Part shown: positions 23,965-34,789 of the stretch, piece by piece | How positions within the stretch are numbered: the first letter of the stretch is position 1 | How the letters are laid out: each line of letters opens with the position of its first letter | Source: Gaertneriomyces semiglobifer | Lineage: Eukaryota > Chytridiomycota > Chytridiomycetes > Spizellomycetales > Spizellomycetaceae | Length of the DNA stretch: 64,000 nucleotides | Reading direction: 5' to 3' | Assembly: GCA_025558075.1 (NCBI GenBank) | Contig: JAHLKF010000035.1 | Coordinates: 84,951-148,950, forward strand | Position numbers and translations under genes: made by a program | The notes under the pieces: generated by a model | Told to the model about the DNA's origin: nothing | The model's database searches: none | Seen by the model: the letters and a program-made list of their open reading frames with translations, nothing else

Positions 23965-26900
23965 ATGAGCGGATTGAATAGTAGGACTTCAAGCGGTTTG
24001 CGAACGCTGACAGATACGAACATCGTTAGCGGAATCGTTAGTGGCGAAGGATTGAAGGCAGAAGGGAATAACGTTAATTTGGAGGGTTTCCACACTGCTC
24101 GAGTCGTTGAACTAGAGAATAAGAATGGTCCACTCGAGGTTAACGCGATATCAAGCGAAGCACCCATTTCCAGCACTGCTGAAGACGGTCAAGTACACGT
24201 TTCCCTAGAGTTCTCTGAGGAGGATTTCCTTGTAAATGAGGAAGGCCAGTTGGCTTCCAAGAATCGTGTTGCGGCTGAGTTTCCGCTATGGGTTGATCGA
24301 ACGGAACAAACTTCCGTTGTGGGTATTCATACTGCTCTGCCGCTAGGGATCTCCGAGAACGGCTTGTCATTGTTCACCGATAATTCGCTTACTCTAGATG
24401 ATGACGGGAAATTAAAAGTTATCGATAAGAACTTCATTGAACCCCTCCAACATACAAATGGTGAGGTGCGTTTGAACATTGACTCTCCATTGGTTGTAAA
24501 GGATGGCAAACTAGGTGTTGATCAAAAAGAATTGTCGAAAGGAATCGGGGCCATTTCAGTATACTCTGCGATGGACGAGATCATCCCTGGAGTGGGCGAC
24601 TGGATAGATATCCCGGACTTACCAGGAGACATGGAGGAGTATATCGGCAACGGCACATTGGTGAAATTGTCTACATCGGACGACTTCCAACAAGCAGGAT
24701 CTCGCTTAGCAATTCGAAGTAAAGGTATGCATGAGATTCCATATTATGGAGGATTGAGCGGTTTAAATTCTTCGAACCGTTTTACTTATAACGAAACCCT
24801 CAGCACATTAACGGCACCGACATTCCATGCTGAAGCGGTCGACTACAATGTAACCGAGCCGCTTCAATTACCAACTGCCGGCTATGTGCATCAACTTTAT
24901 CAATCCCAAGCCGGTTCAGCGATAGATATCTCCGAAGTCGCGAATGGGAGGAAACTAATCAAGGTGACTCATGATACGACACTCAACATCAATGAGTCGA
25001 ACCAACTCGAAGTGAATGTACCCACCATCGCGGACGGCACTTCGGTGAAGGCGGTTAATGGCAAGTTGACAGTCGATCCCTATACCGCAGGAGATGGAAT
25101 ATCTATTGCGGACAATGTGGTTTCTTCTACACTGACATATGGAGGCAGCCTTCGAAGAGAAGGCGACCAAGTCATTGGAAAAACGGTTATCAGCGGTTCC
25201 AGTAATGTTACTGTTACCCAAACGAATCCCTTCTCGTATGCAGTGTCAGTCACAAGCAACCAATCGCAACTCGATAACCTGGAGGACAAGGTGGATGATC
25301 TTAACGAAAAAACGGATCAGAACAAGACAGAAACGGATAACAAACTGAATGACTTGGAGAATGAGGATATACGCCTCGATAACAAAATTGATACGGTTGA
25401 GAATCGATTGACAGAGCAAGAAACCAAGAGCGATCTTCTCTCGAACGATATCACCACAAACAGAGGGAGCATCAATCAGTTGAACACGGCTAAACAGCAA
25501 ATGCAGGGTGACCTTATCAACCTTGCAGCCGATTTGACAGGAACCACCGAGTTACTTGGAACAATCCAGACTGCTCAATCGGCGATACAGGTTGCTAATG
25601 CCGTGATGAAGGGAGATGTGACTTCGTTGCAAGGAATCGCTACGTCTCTGGCTGGTCAAGTCACTGGGCTCGACGCTGCGTTGACAGCCTATACGTCTCT
25701 CCCAGTTGTTTGTGGGGTCATCGGAATCGGGCTAATTGTTGGCCCGCCCGATCCGATTACAGGCATAATTACAATTACTAATACCAGTGCTCCCTTGATG
25801 GCGGAAAAACCACCGCCCCCTGTGAACCCAGAAAACAAGGGAGGTGGTGGCGGGACTTTGAAGGACACATATAAAAACGAGGAAGGCGGGGGCGGTTTGA
25901 ACGGGGGTGGTGGAACAGGGGGAGATGGAGAAGGATCCACAGGAGGGGGCAGCGGCGGTGGTTTGAACGGGGGAGGATCCGTTGGAGAATCCTCATCAGG
26001 ATCGGCTAAACCTACAGAAACACCTATTTTACCACCTATCAATCCTGTAGATCTTCAAAATACGGGTCGGATTGGAGGCACAGATGGTAATGACTTGCTT
26101 CCATGTCTGAATGGACTGCCTCCAATTTTCAAAGGACGTGATGATAAGGGAGAAAACACTTGGTTTGTTGATTCATGGGGGCGAAGATGGAGTGAGGAAC
26201 TGCAGTTAGAAATTATTGAAGATGGAATAGAAAGATCTGTGATTGAATTGGATGAACATGGTGTTCCTATTACTGAAAAAGGACACATTGATATTATCTT
26301 GCGTGGTTCTGATGATGATCGTATTTCAACAGCGATATTGACTCATGACAGGCACCTTCAGAGCGGATACATTCAGCAGGGAGGGATCCTATTTGAGCAT
26401 CCAACTACCGTGCCCAATATAGCCATGGTGTATCAGGCTTATGAGAAGTACATTCTCCCCTATGTGGAATCGTGTAATTACATCAACGTTTCACAAGGAC
26501 TTGTGAAAGATGGGAACACCATTTCTTTGAGTGAAGATCTCTCGACATTTGCAAAGACAAGCAGCATCAAAGCATTAGGATTTAAAGATACCTTGTCCTA
26601 TTCGGAGTTAACGGGACGTCCCACACTTGGGACATTGGCAGCGAAGAATAGCATTGCCTGGACGGAAATCACATCTCGTCCTACTTTAGGAACCTTATCG
26701 ACCAAGAATACACTGGATTGGAATGGAACAGATATTCTAAATAAACCGACGGATTTGACCACCAAGACTTATGTTGATTCTTTATCGTATCTCACGATTG
26801 GAACTGGGTTGGTCAAAACGGGGAGCACAATTAGTCTGGGGTCGGATCTCGGTGCTTTTGAAGTCAAAACCAATCTCAAGGCTCTTGCTTACAAGGACTC

Positions 26901-29280
26901 TTTGAGTTGGACTGAGATTACTTCGAAACCAACACTGGGAACACTTGCTTCAAAATCGAGCGTGTCTTGGACAACTGAAGTGGCAAATAAGCCAACGCTT
27001 GGAACCTTATCGACAAAAAACAACATTGATTACAACTCGACAGATATAATCAACAAACCGGACTTGTCAATCTATGAAACTAAAACATCGCTTAAAGGAT
27101 TGGCTTACAAAGACAAGGTTGATTATGCGACCGATGTAATTAATGCTCCAGCCCCCGTTACATTTGGAAGCGGTTTGCTGTTCAGTGAAAATACGGTATC
27201 ATTGAACCCAGCAGTCAGTGTAGATTCTTTGGCGACTGTAGGAGGAATTTCATTTGGGGGAAATATGTCCGGAACAGGAAATGTTTCCATAGGAGGTACC
27301 TTTACGGCAACGAAGAATGCCAACATTGCGTTCAACCATATATTGAACAACCAATCGGCAGCATCAAATTCTTGTACATCATTGCACCTGCGTGCTGGTG
27401 GTACACAGGGTTTATACCTGCATATTAACAGCGTTGGTAGAGGAGTGTATGGAGGAGCAAGCGCTGGAACCATTCAAAACTATGCAGGTGCATTAAGGTT
27501 GCTAACGAGAACGGAAACTGGTGGTATTGTGATTGATGATGTGGGTGATGTCGATATTTCCCAACGTCTCTCGGTTGGAATGGGCAACGACATTGTATCC
27601 TTTCCTCCTGTCAATTTGTGGGCTAACACAGGCGTGGTTTCCGCCCGACCATATGGGAACGGTGTGTATACAACCAGTGCTAGTTCCAATAATGGATATT
27701 TACCTTACATGGCTTTTACGAATGTCAATACAACCAACTGGGCATGGATGTCGGCAAATTCAAAATACAGCACAACTGCACAATATAACTACATTGGATC
27801 TGCTGTTACATTGGTTGATGCGACAAATATAAGTGGAGAGTGGTTGCAGTTGGAAATGCCTCTTGATGTCAAACTGACATCATTTGACATTTCTATTCGA
27901 CAATCACGTTTTATCAAAGACGTTGTGCTTGCTGGATCCAACGATGGAACCACATTCGCAATGGTGATGTCTTCAACGGCAACATGGAGTGCCGATCCAG
28001 AACAAACCTTGTCATTTACAGTTTCATCAAACAAGTCATTCAAGATACTTCGCCTAATTGTACTCTCTGTGAACCACAATGGAGGGTTCTCAGACGTGTA
28101 TAGATTGATGTTCTATGGTGTTCCTGTCTCTGTGAACATCAAGGGTATGCTATCTACGAAGCAGATTCTGACAGAGAACTTGATATGTTCGGGTGATCTT
28201 TCAATCGACAACGATGTCGCATTCAAAAATGATATTGTCGACTCTATCAAATATCCTCAGATACAGTTGACCGGTGCAACTACCGCAGGATATATTGCGA
28301 ATGCAAGTAGTTACTTGAATGGAACATCGGCAGGCTGGAAGGCTTTCACTAATTCCTTGGAGATTAATGACTCTTATTGGTCCGCATCAACATATTCCGG
28401 TGGTGAACAGAACATGTATCAAGGTACAGTTATTACTGTTGTAGATGGTTCTAATATCAAAGGCGAATGGGTTGAACTTGAGATGCCCGAAGCAATCGCT
28501 ATCAATGCATTTTCATTTGCCGCCAGAACACCTGAAATGCCAATGTTTCCTAAGAATTACACCATATGTGGATCGGATGACCGCAGCAACTGGACAGAGA
28601 TCTCCTCTGGAACAATGACATATACGATATATCAAAATTCCACTTCAGTAGACCGATATATACCGATCAAGAACTACACTATGAAGAAGTTTAAAGTCCT
28701 TAGGTTCATCATTCGGAACATTATTTCTTCTACATATGTCCATATTGGTAAACTGACATTCTATGGATCCAATACCACACGTAAAATCATAGATGCTCCA
28801 TCTGCGAAAATTAACAATATGGCTTTGACCGCTCCAGCATATGGAATGTTCCAATTGCATTCGAGTCAAGCGTTTTCTGTAAACGGCACAGCGTATCAGT
28901 TAATAACTAAATGGACACCTTCCTTTGGTATGGAAAGCGATACGATTACTTGTTCAACAAATTCGCAAGATATTGTCATTAAGTTACCGGGAATATACAA
29001 GGTTGAATTCGATTTAGATGTGTTTCAGTCAGGTTCCGGATCGGTCAATAGTTATTTTGGTTTTATGAGCCCTGGTGCCACTGTGTATTACGAAGATGGT
29101 TATCATGTAAGAAAACACAGCATGGTTGCCGGCCAGAAAGTAACAGGATCTTCTATATGTCGTGTGGTAGAAGCAGACACCAAGATGATTCTTCGCTTCA
29201 TATCCGCAAGTTCATCGGGCGGGATTACTGGCTCTCAAGCATCTCGGTTGATCATATATCGTATTGCGCCATTGGCCTAA
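23965..29280 (+). CDS. 1771-residue modular fibre / receptor-binding protein
   Basis: Order of parts: about 1-190, repeats like SPLVVKDGKLGV and NSLTLDDDGKLKV, resembling adenovirus fibre-shaft beta-spiral repeats; about 430-520, a heptad coiled coil (LDNLEDKVDDLNEKTDQNK); about 620-675, a Gly/Ser-rich hinge; about 690-850, a unique domain; about 865-1055, repeats of GRPTLGTLAAKNS / KPTLGTLSTKN type, common in phage tail fibres; about 1210-1390 and 1430-1605, two discoidin-like (F5/8C) domains with GEWLQLEMP / GEWVELEMP and a terminal FYG; about 1620-1771, a beta-rich head resembling C1q/TNF-type or fibre-knob trimers. Such a protein would trimerise and bind cell-surface glycans. The function is inferred from architecture. 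Confidence 0.8.
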   Translation: MSGLNSRTSSGLRTLTDTNIVSGIVSGEGLKAEGNNVNLEGFHTARVVELENKNGPLEVNAISSEAPISSTAEDGQVHVSLEFSEEDFLVNEEGQLASKNRVAAEFPLWVDRTEQTSVVGIHTALPLGISENGLSLFTDNSLTLDDDGKLKVIDKNFIEPLQHTNGEVRLNIDSPLVVKDGKLGVDQKELSKGIGAISVYSAMDEIIPGVGDWIDIPDLPGDMEEYIGNGTLVKLSTSDDFQQAGSRLAIRSKGMHEIPYYGGLSGLNSSNRFTYNETLSTLTAPTFHAEAVDYNVTEPLQLPTAGYVHQLYQSQAGSAIDISEVANGRKLIKVTHDTTLNINESNQLEVNVPTIADGTSVKAVNGKLTVDPYTAGDGISIADNVVSSTLTYGGSLRREGDQVIGKTVISGSSNVTVTQTNPFSYAVSVTSNQSQLDNLEDKVDDLNEKTDQNKTETDNKLNDLENEDIRLDNKIDTVENRLTEQETKSDLLSNDITTNRGSINQLNTAKQQMQGDLINLAADLTGTTELLGTIQTAQSAIQVANAVMKGDVTSLQGIATSLAGQVTGLDAALTAYTSLPVVCGVIGIGLIVGPPDPITGIITITNTSAPLMAEKPPPPVNPENKGGGGGTLKDTYKNEEGGGGLNGGGGTGGDGEGSTGGGSGGGLNGGGSVGESSSGSAKPTETPILPPINPVDLQNTGRIGGTDGNDLLPCLNGLPPIFKGRDDKGENTWFVDSWGRRWSEELQLEIIEDGIERSVIELDEHGVPITEKGHIDIILRGSDDDRISTAILTHDRHLQSGYIQQGGILFEHPTTVPNIAMVYQAYEKYILPYVESCNYINVSQGLVKDGNTISLSEDLSTFAKTSSIKALGFKDTLSYSELTGRPTLGTLAAKNSIAWTEITSRPTLGTLSTKNTLDWNGTDILNKPTDLTTKTYVDSLSYLTIGTGLVKTGSTISLGSDLGAFEVKTNLKALAYKDSLSWTEITSKPTLGTLASKSSVSWTTEVANKPTLGTLSTKNNIDYNSTDIINKPDLSIYETKTSLKGLAYKDKVDYATDVINAPAPVTFGSGLLFSENTVSLNPAVSVDSLATVGGISFGGNMSGTGNVSIGGTFTATKNANIAFNHILNNQSAASNSCTSLHLRAGGTQGLYLHINSVGRGVYGGASAGTIQNYAGALRLLTRTETGGIVIDDVGDVDISQRLSVGMGNDIVSFPPVNLWANTGVVSARPYGNGVYTTSASSNNGYLPYMAFTNVNTTNWAWMSANSKYSTTAQYNYIGSAVTLVDATNISGEWLQLEMPLDVKLTSFDISIRQSRFIKDVVLAGSNDGTTFAMVMSSTATWSADPEQTLSFTVSSNKSFKILRLIVLSVNHNGGFSDVYRLMFYGVPVSVNIKGMLSTKQILTENLICSGDLSIDNDVAFKNDIVDSIKYPQIQLTGATTAGYIANASSYLNGTSAGWKAFTNSLEINDSYWSASTYSGGEQNMYQGTVITVVDGSNIKGEWVELEMPEAIAINAFSFAARTPEMPMFPKNYTICGSDDRSNWTEISSGTMTYTIYQNSTSVDRYIPIKNYTMKKFKVLRFIIRNIISSTYVHIGKLTFYGSNTTRKIIDAPSAKINNMALTAPAYGMFQLHSSQAFSVNGTAYQLITKWTPSFGMESDTITCSTNSQDIVIKLPGIYKVEFDLDVFQSGSGSVNSYFGFMSPGATVYYEDGYHVRKHSMVAGQKVTGSSICRVVEADTKMILRFISASSSGGITGSQASRLIIYRIAPLA

Positions 29281-29342
29281 GCCAGGATGCGTGACTCGAT
29301 AAACGCGTGTGAAAGTGTGATTAGAATGTGTTATGTAGTGTC

Positions 29343-29635
29343 GGCACAGATGAATTTAGATGATTCACATCTGTGCGGGCATCTGTGCTATGTAGAGGAT
29401 ATGTAGATAAGTAGTAGTAATTATATAAATTGTATGTAGTAAAATTAATGTAGAAGCACAGATGGCACAGATGGCACAGATGATTTTAGGTTTAAGAGAC
29501 GGGATTTCAAAAAAAAAAGTTCACAGAGGGTTGAATGAATTTTTTTTGGAAAATGGTATTCTCCGGACTGAAAGGCATCTGTGCATCTGTGCATCTGTGC
29601 CATCTGTGCACGACTTGATAAAGTATGAAATGTGG
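29343..29635. repeat. CACAGATG iteron-like array, right TIR inner end
   Basis: Mirror of 7300-7592. It lies directly after the end of the fibre gene. Confidence 0.85.
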
Positions 29636-30202
29636 GGTGTTGCAATAGTATATGGAGCGGCTGACGGAAGGAGACAGATATAATGAACTCTACAAATACA
29701 AGTCCCGTAGCGCCATGGGCGAGGGCCGTTTATCGACGAAATGAACGCGCGCGTTTGATTCGATAAGGTTCATAAGATATATTCGCGAAGCATTGAGGAT
29801 TTATCGATAAGTGTCTGACTTGGGTGATGTCAGATTGAGACACTTATCGATGAAGACGAGGCATATATAAGGATATGGATAGGTGCGACAGGACGCGGAA
29901 GTTTCATAGGCGCGGCACTCGATGAAATATGGAGGGATTGGAAGGTCAACAGGAAGGGGGCGCTTGATAATACATGGTAGGTGATTTTGCGGGTTAAGAT
30001 TGACATAAGAAAAATATTCTAACTCAACCCAGTTTTCACTTGGTGTTATAAGTAGACATCACTTGTTATTAGGTGATATTAAGCGTTACGGTGTCAACAA
30101 TGTCCAGAATGGGTCAACAATGTCCAGATTTCAGCAATGTCCAGATTGAGCCAGCAATGTCCATTGTCAGTCAGCAATGTCCATATGACTCAACAATGTC
30201 CA

Positions 30203-30256
30203 TTGTCACAGTGCAGACCGACATTGCATATGCAATGTCGGTCTGCACTGTGACAA
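30203..30256. repeat. 54-bp perfect palindrome in right TIR
   Basis: Mirror of 6679-6732. It adjoins the GGACATTG repeats on one side and the TIR gene on the other. Confidence 0.95.
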
Positions 30257-31100
30257 CGATACATCAATGAAGCTGAAGGATTGACTGCTCTTGCCTTCAA
30301 GAAGCAGTGGGGTGTTACCCGCACCATGGAGAGCAATGCCGCAATTGTCGCCAAGGTCCGCAAGGTCGCCTCCAACTCATTGACCCGTGTGAAGAGCGAC
30401 ATGAAGGCTGTTTTGGTTGTTGGAACTCCTGGTGACAAGAAGGTGAATGACCTTCATTTGCTTTCCTTTGCTGAGCTTCTCTTCTGCACGAAAACAGTAA
30501 CAGATGCCCATCTTAAACGGGCTGCATTGATGGTAAGTGCCATTGTCAAGTGTTGCCCGAGAGATATCCATGACACTGACACCATTGACCACCGTCATAG
30601 AGGGCAGTGGTCGCCGCCATGGAGAGAGATTACGGCCAAGAAAAGTTCGGCCAGAGCTTCTGGAAGACCTTGGATAACAGCATCAGGGGTTCTTATGACA
30701 TGAGAACCGGCCAGGAGCTCGCTGAGTGGGTGGAGCGATCTTGAAACTGCATGCAAACCGGTTAACTGACATAGAGTTCAATAGGTATTTTGACCGGATT
30801 ATCCACAACGACAAGATCAAGTTCACCCGTGCACCTATGAGTTTCGAGAAGCCCAGGGAGGACCCGGATGAACTCGATCTTGTCATTGACATAGAGTCTG
30901 TGGAGTTCGTTTATTCGCACAATGTGCCCCCACCCGCTGATATCATGGAGACCGAGACCCAAGACATCACCGAAACCACGTCCGAGGGTACTGAGGAAGG
31001 AGAAATAGAAGAAGAAGGTACCGCGGAGCCGATGGAGGGTTTGGAGGAAGTGGAGGAAGTGGAGGAAGTGGAAAGCAGCGATCCTGACGAGGAACAGTGA
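30257..31100 (+). CDS. TIR-encoded spliced gene of unknown function, right copy
   Basis: Mirror copy of the left TIR gene. Exons are up to 30532, 30601-30729 and 30777-31100. The intron at 30533-30600 starts GTAAGT and ends CATAG. The one at 30730-30776 starts GTGGAG, has GTTAACTGACATAGAG at its 3' end, and joins ...ELAEW to FNRYFDRIIHNDK in phase. Without the second splice the first product would end at ...AEWVERS. In-frame ATG 30326 is the earliest usable start. The frame stays open back to a TGA at 30251, inside the palindrome, which hints that the original 5' end was displaced. Confidence 0.55.
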
Positions 31101-31803
31101 TCAAAATCAAACAGACAGTCATATAAACATTGCTGATGTATAATAATGCAATAGTATTATCGGTTATAAGCAGCGTTCAGCGGTATACCCAATATGAGCT
31201 ATCTGCAGGGAACCCCCTGCGAATGTCCTGGTAAAAGGTATCCGGGCACCCACGCACATCCACAGGATGTCCGCAGGAGCTCTGATGCTAAAAAGCTGGA
31301 TGTCCCACGGAGATCAAGGCCTTGGAGTGCTGACGGAGATCGAACTGAAAATGTCCGTCGGACGTCTGACGGTATGTCTTTTACATGCGCTCGGGCATGT
31401 CCCGGGGGAGGGAAAAATGGAGGTGCGCTGGGAGTGCGGTAGGGTTAGGGGTGTAATTAAGCTAATGCGACTTTGCCACAGCCAATGCGGGTGTTAGGGC
31501 TGTCTGGGATTCCCACGCGTGCGACACCCTATAAAAGGCGACCTGTCGGGCCAACCTCCCAGACAGTCGCATTCCTTTTCTCTAACACACAGATCACGAC
31601 GGGGGCAATGCTCAAGTGGCTTTCCTGAGGGCAAGCCGGATGCGCAGTGGACCGACTATGTCGGTCATGCGTGACAATGCCGCCCTTTGTGGAAGGACCG
31701 ATATCAAGACGCTGCCCATACGAAGTCGGTGAGTTTCAGTTTACGGCGTGCAATCTGGGTATTGCGCGACTCTCGGTAGCTAGCCGTATGCCGTTCAGTT
31801 GAA

Positions 31804-32188
31804 CGGGGGGAGCGCTTCTTTATGCTCTTGCAAAAGCGGCAATCTCCTGGCAAGATTCCTCGCACCGAGCAGTACTTGTCCAGACGGAGTGGTTGGATCA
31901 ATTCATATCCGTCCTGTCTACTTCCGATTGTGTGTGCGCAGGGAGGGGAGCGCTTCTTTATGCTCTTGCAAAAGCGGCAATCTCCTGGCAAGGCTCTTCG
32001 GATCGAGCGGCACTTGTCCAGACGGAGTGGTTGGACCAACTCATATCCGTCCTGTCTACTACTGATTGTGTGTGCTCCGGGGAGGGGAGCGCCCTTTTTG
32101 TGCTTGCAAAAGCGGCAATCTCCTGGCAAGGCTCTTCGGATCGAGCGGCACTTGTCCAGACGGAGTGGTTGGACCAACTCATATCCGT
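31804..32188. repeat. 138-bp tandem array at the outer end of the right TIR
   Basis: Mirror of the array at 4747-5131, so the provirus carries the same array at both extremities. Placement at the very ends suggests a role in end recognition, end replication or telomere-like maintenance, which is inference. Confidence 0.9.
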
Positions 32189-32330
32189 TCGTTGTGTGTC
32201 CCTGCGGGCCCGCTGCGCAATACCTTACCTGTGCACTTACGGTTATCGGCGAATGCTTCGACTGGAACCTTGAGCTTTCTAATGCCTCTTTCCTATCGAC
32301 TTCCTTTCTTCTGCGATTTCGAATTACAAG

Positions 32331-33880
32331 GCGTGTCGCACATTCAAGGCCGAGAAGAAGGCACGGGTACGTCATTCAAACATCTTTGCATGCAGAATTC
32401 TGCCACTAGTACTAACGCACCTGAAAATCGTGTTAATAGGCCAATCTGCTGCAGGAGGAGCTACAGCTTCATCGGGTGGCTGGGACCATTGTTGGCGATT
32501 TTACCAGCGCCCACCGAACCCGCACCGAAACTGTTTGCGGCCTCCTTCAATCGCCCACGCGCAAGAGGCGCCGGACCTCTTCAGGCTCTCCTGGCCCGCT
32601 TCCCAGACTTCCGCCCCGCCGTCCTAACTTTTCCCGGGGGTCCAGTCCGGACAGTGCAGCGACTGACGACCTCGGGGATATTGATAACCTTTCCGAATGG
32701 CGTGAACGAGTCGTGGATTCGTTGGCTGCCTTGAAAGGCCATCGCGTCCTGCTCAATGGGGTCAATGCAGCCAAGATACTGAGGAACTACCAGAAGGTGC
32801 TCGTGGACTCCGTCGGTGGCGAGGAATCCATCGAGTTAAAAAATTCCGAAATGTACTTGGCTGCATCTGGTTGCTTGCTACTGACCCGACAGATGCCACG
32901 TGCCTACCAAGCTTGCGTGACGGATGAAGACTACGCAAAGCTTGTCGCTTATTACTCGGAACGAAGGCTGCCGTCCGTCGACATCGACTCATTGTCCGAC
33001 ATTTTTCCAGATGTCCAGTCATTGACGGCAGCAGTTGAAGAGGTAAGCACCGTTCCTTGTGTATTGATGTCCAATGAATGAAAGCTGATGGTGTCAACGG
33101 CTTGAATCAGAAACGGGCGGACACGTGGCTTCCGCGAGCGTTGGACCCAAAGGCATGTACGGCGGAGCATGTGGCAAGGCAGCGTTGCATTTCCTCTTTG
33201 GCGGTTCATCTTGGGACGAGAGCCCTATCGGACGAGCACTGCCAAAAAGGAACCTGGTAAGACCAGTTTGATTGATGCAGCTTCACTTCTCCGCCGTCAT
33301 TGCCTGACTCTTCCATATTACTGACAGGGTTGCAAAGCACGTCTTACCCTTGATGGCGTTGATGCGTAGCGCCGACATCTGTTACGATGTTGACGCTACG
33401 ACTGAGTACAACATCAAGCGGCCTGATGTGTTTCTCCAACTTGGGGACCATCTCGAGCACGCTGGCCGAGCCATTTCATCCTGGGAAGTGAGGCCACATG
33501 GTGCATCTTCTGTCGAAAAGCAACAGGATCTTGCGCGGGTGATTGTCTCCTGTATTCAGTACCTGAAGGCCGAGCACAGCAAGTTTGTCGGAGAAGTGAC
33601 GGCTCAGTACAAGCTGGCTGTCCACCTTCATGGTTGGGAGGGTACGGTTTAGGAGGTGTTTCTCCTGCCCAAGATCTTCGTTGCTGTGGAAGTAGGCACA
33701 GTGACATTACCGCGGTCACTTAAGTCCGGCCAAGAGATTCCCATCGCGACTGCGATCCGTCAATGGGAACATCTTTTTGAGGGCGTACGGGTATTGAAGG
33801 ATCTTATGCTTCATGACACTGTGCGTGCTCGAGGGGAGACTGGGAGATTGCTTCTACCAACTCCGGTCAAAAAAGACTAA
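32331..33880 (+). pseudogene. Exons of a host-type gene at the right flank, in-frame TAG
   Basis: Exons 32331-32366, 32440-33042, 33111-33256 and 33328 onward join in phase across GT-AG introns. The first intron (32367-32439) contains a TACTAAC branch point. The product reads ACRTFKAEKKAR, then ANLLQEELQLHRV, then a basic Arg/Pro/Ser-rich segment (SPTRKRRRTSSGSPG), then a helical part. TAG at 33650-33652 stops the frame after HGWEGTV, but the same frame stays open for 76 more codons to 33880. No family recognised. This may be the 3' part of the gene starting at 4173, split by the viral insertion. The 5' splice acceptor before 32331 is a guess. Confidence 0.5.
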
Positions 33881-34789
33881 GCCGAAACCACGTTCTCACA
33901 AAGGTGCCGCCAGAGCTGGATCATCAGACTCTACGTAAGTCTGGTTGGCTGTGTGCTGCGGTAGACTTCATGCCATGCTGGTTTGAGTGGCAGGGGAAGC
34001 GTCTGTTTTCAGATGTGGTAGGCCGTATGCCATCGAGCTGGGGACTATGCGCTCAGCAGTTGATGATCTTGTGGTGAGATTGAAGCAGCATGTGCCCGTT
34101 ATATATAGTGATAGTAATTAGAATGAGTAACCAATGTATTTGTCTGTATATAACATTAGATAATATATGTATTCCCACCTAATTGTAATTCTCGGTGGTC
34201 CATTCGTTGTGTCCAGCCATACTGCCTGCAAGGTGCTCGCGGTGGAGTATGCATGAATTGGTGATATCCATCGCTATGAACGTAAAGTGCTGGTCGTAGC
34301 ATCGAGGCTTGAGGCTAGTCAACTGGACTCCAACGAAGATATGCTTTTGGAGCACAAGGAGTGTCTACCTGAAGAAAGAGGCATATAGATTACGACGTAT
34401 CATTTAGGACATCATTGTTGGCTTCCATTAGCGTTGGTTCCCCCTTTTAAGCTTATCTGCAGTTTCCTGCTCTGGTGGTTGCAAAGCTGTACTCGAGATT
34501 TGGCCTTTGCAGTGCGTCGGCGTTATGTAACGCGTAGTTCACCTTCAAGGTCCCACAATCGCACTCAGAGCTCAGCCGCAACTCTTCAATGGTGTCAGAC
34601 AAGTAGATATCTCAAGCGGATCTAGAATTGGGGTTCCATCAGGCTTCCAAGCAGAGTGTTTCACGATGTACTTCCGCTAATTCTCCGGTTCAAGCTTCTG
34701 TTAGAGTCGACATTCTGTTACTTAAAAAAGCCGCGTGAGAGATCTTTCTCGCCAAGATAGCTCAAACTTTCCCGAAACGTTCGTCAAGT
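33881..34789. other. Gene-free stretch, 0.9 kb
   Basis: No open frame with protein-like features. AT-rich around 34100-34190. The last 100 bp are the presumable promoter of the synaptojanin-like gene. Confidence 0.5.

Larger units (their letters stand above)
4737..32198. mobile_element. Integrated Polinton-like dsDNA virus, 27.46 kb
   Basis: The element is bounded by 2856-bp inverted repeats. Between them lie genes for an SF3 helicase, two paralogous major capsid proteins, a packaging ATPase, a penton protein, an rve integrase with chromodomain, a tyrosine-recombinase-like protein and a 1771-residue fibre. This is the core of the Polinton/Polinton-like virus/virophage assemblage. No family B DNA polymerase and no adenovirus-type protease are visible, so it is not a canonical Polinton. 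No target-site duplication could be recognised: the flanks are ...GCATATG on the left and TCCCTGC... on the right. Exact boundaries rest on where the two TIRs stop matching (CACACAACG). Mostly intact frames with three in-frame TGAs suggest a young but decaying provirus. Confidence 0.9.
29343..32198 (-). repeat. Right terminal inverted repeat, 2856 bp
   Basis: Mirror copy of 4737-7592 with exactly the same length, ending ...CGTTGTGTG at 32198. Beyond it the sequence shows no similarity to the left flank. The inner limit is GGCACAGATG at 29343, after which the two arms diverge. Confidence 0.95.

Noticed and set aside
4737..32198. TGA reassigned as a sense codon in the virus or host
   Set aside because: The helicase, penton and second capsid genes all end naturally at TGA, and reading through gives nonsense, so the three internal TGAs are mutations, not recoding.
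4737..32198. Canonical Polinton/Maverick with PolB and cysteine protease
   Set aside because: No frame contains family B polymerase motifs or an adenovirus-type protease.
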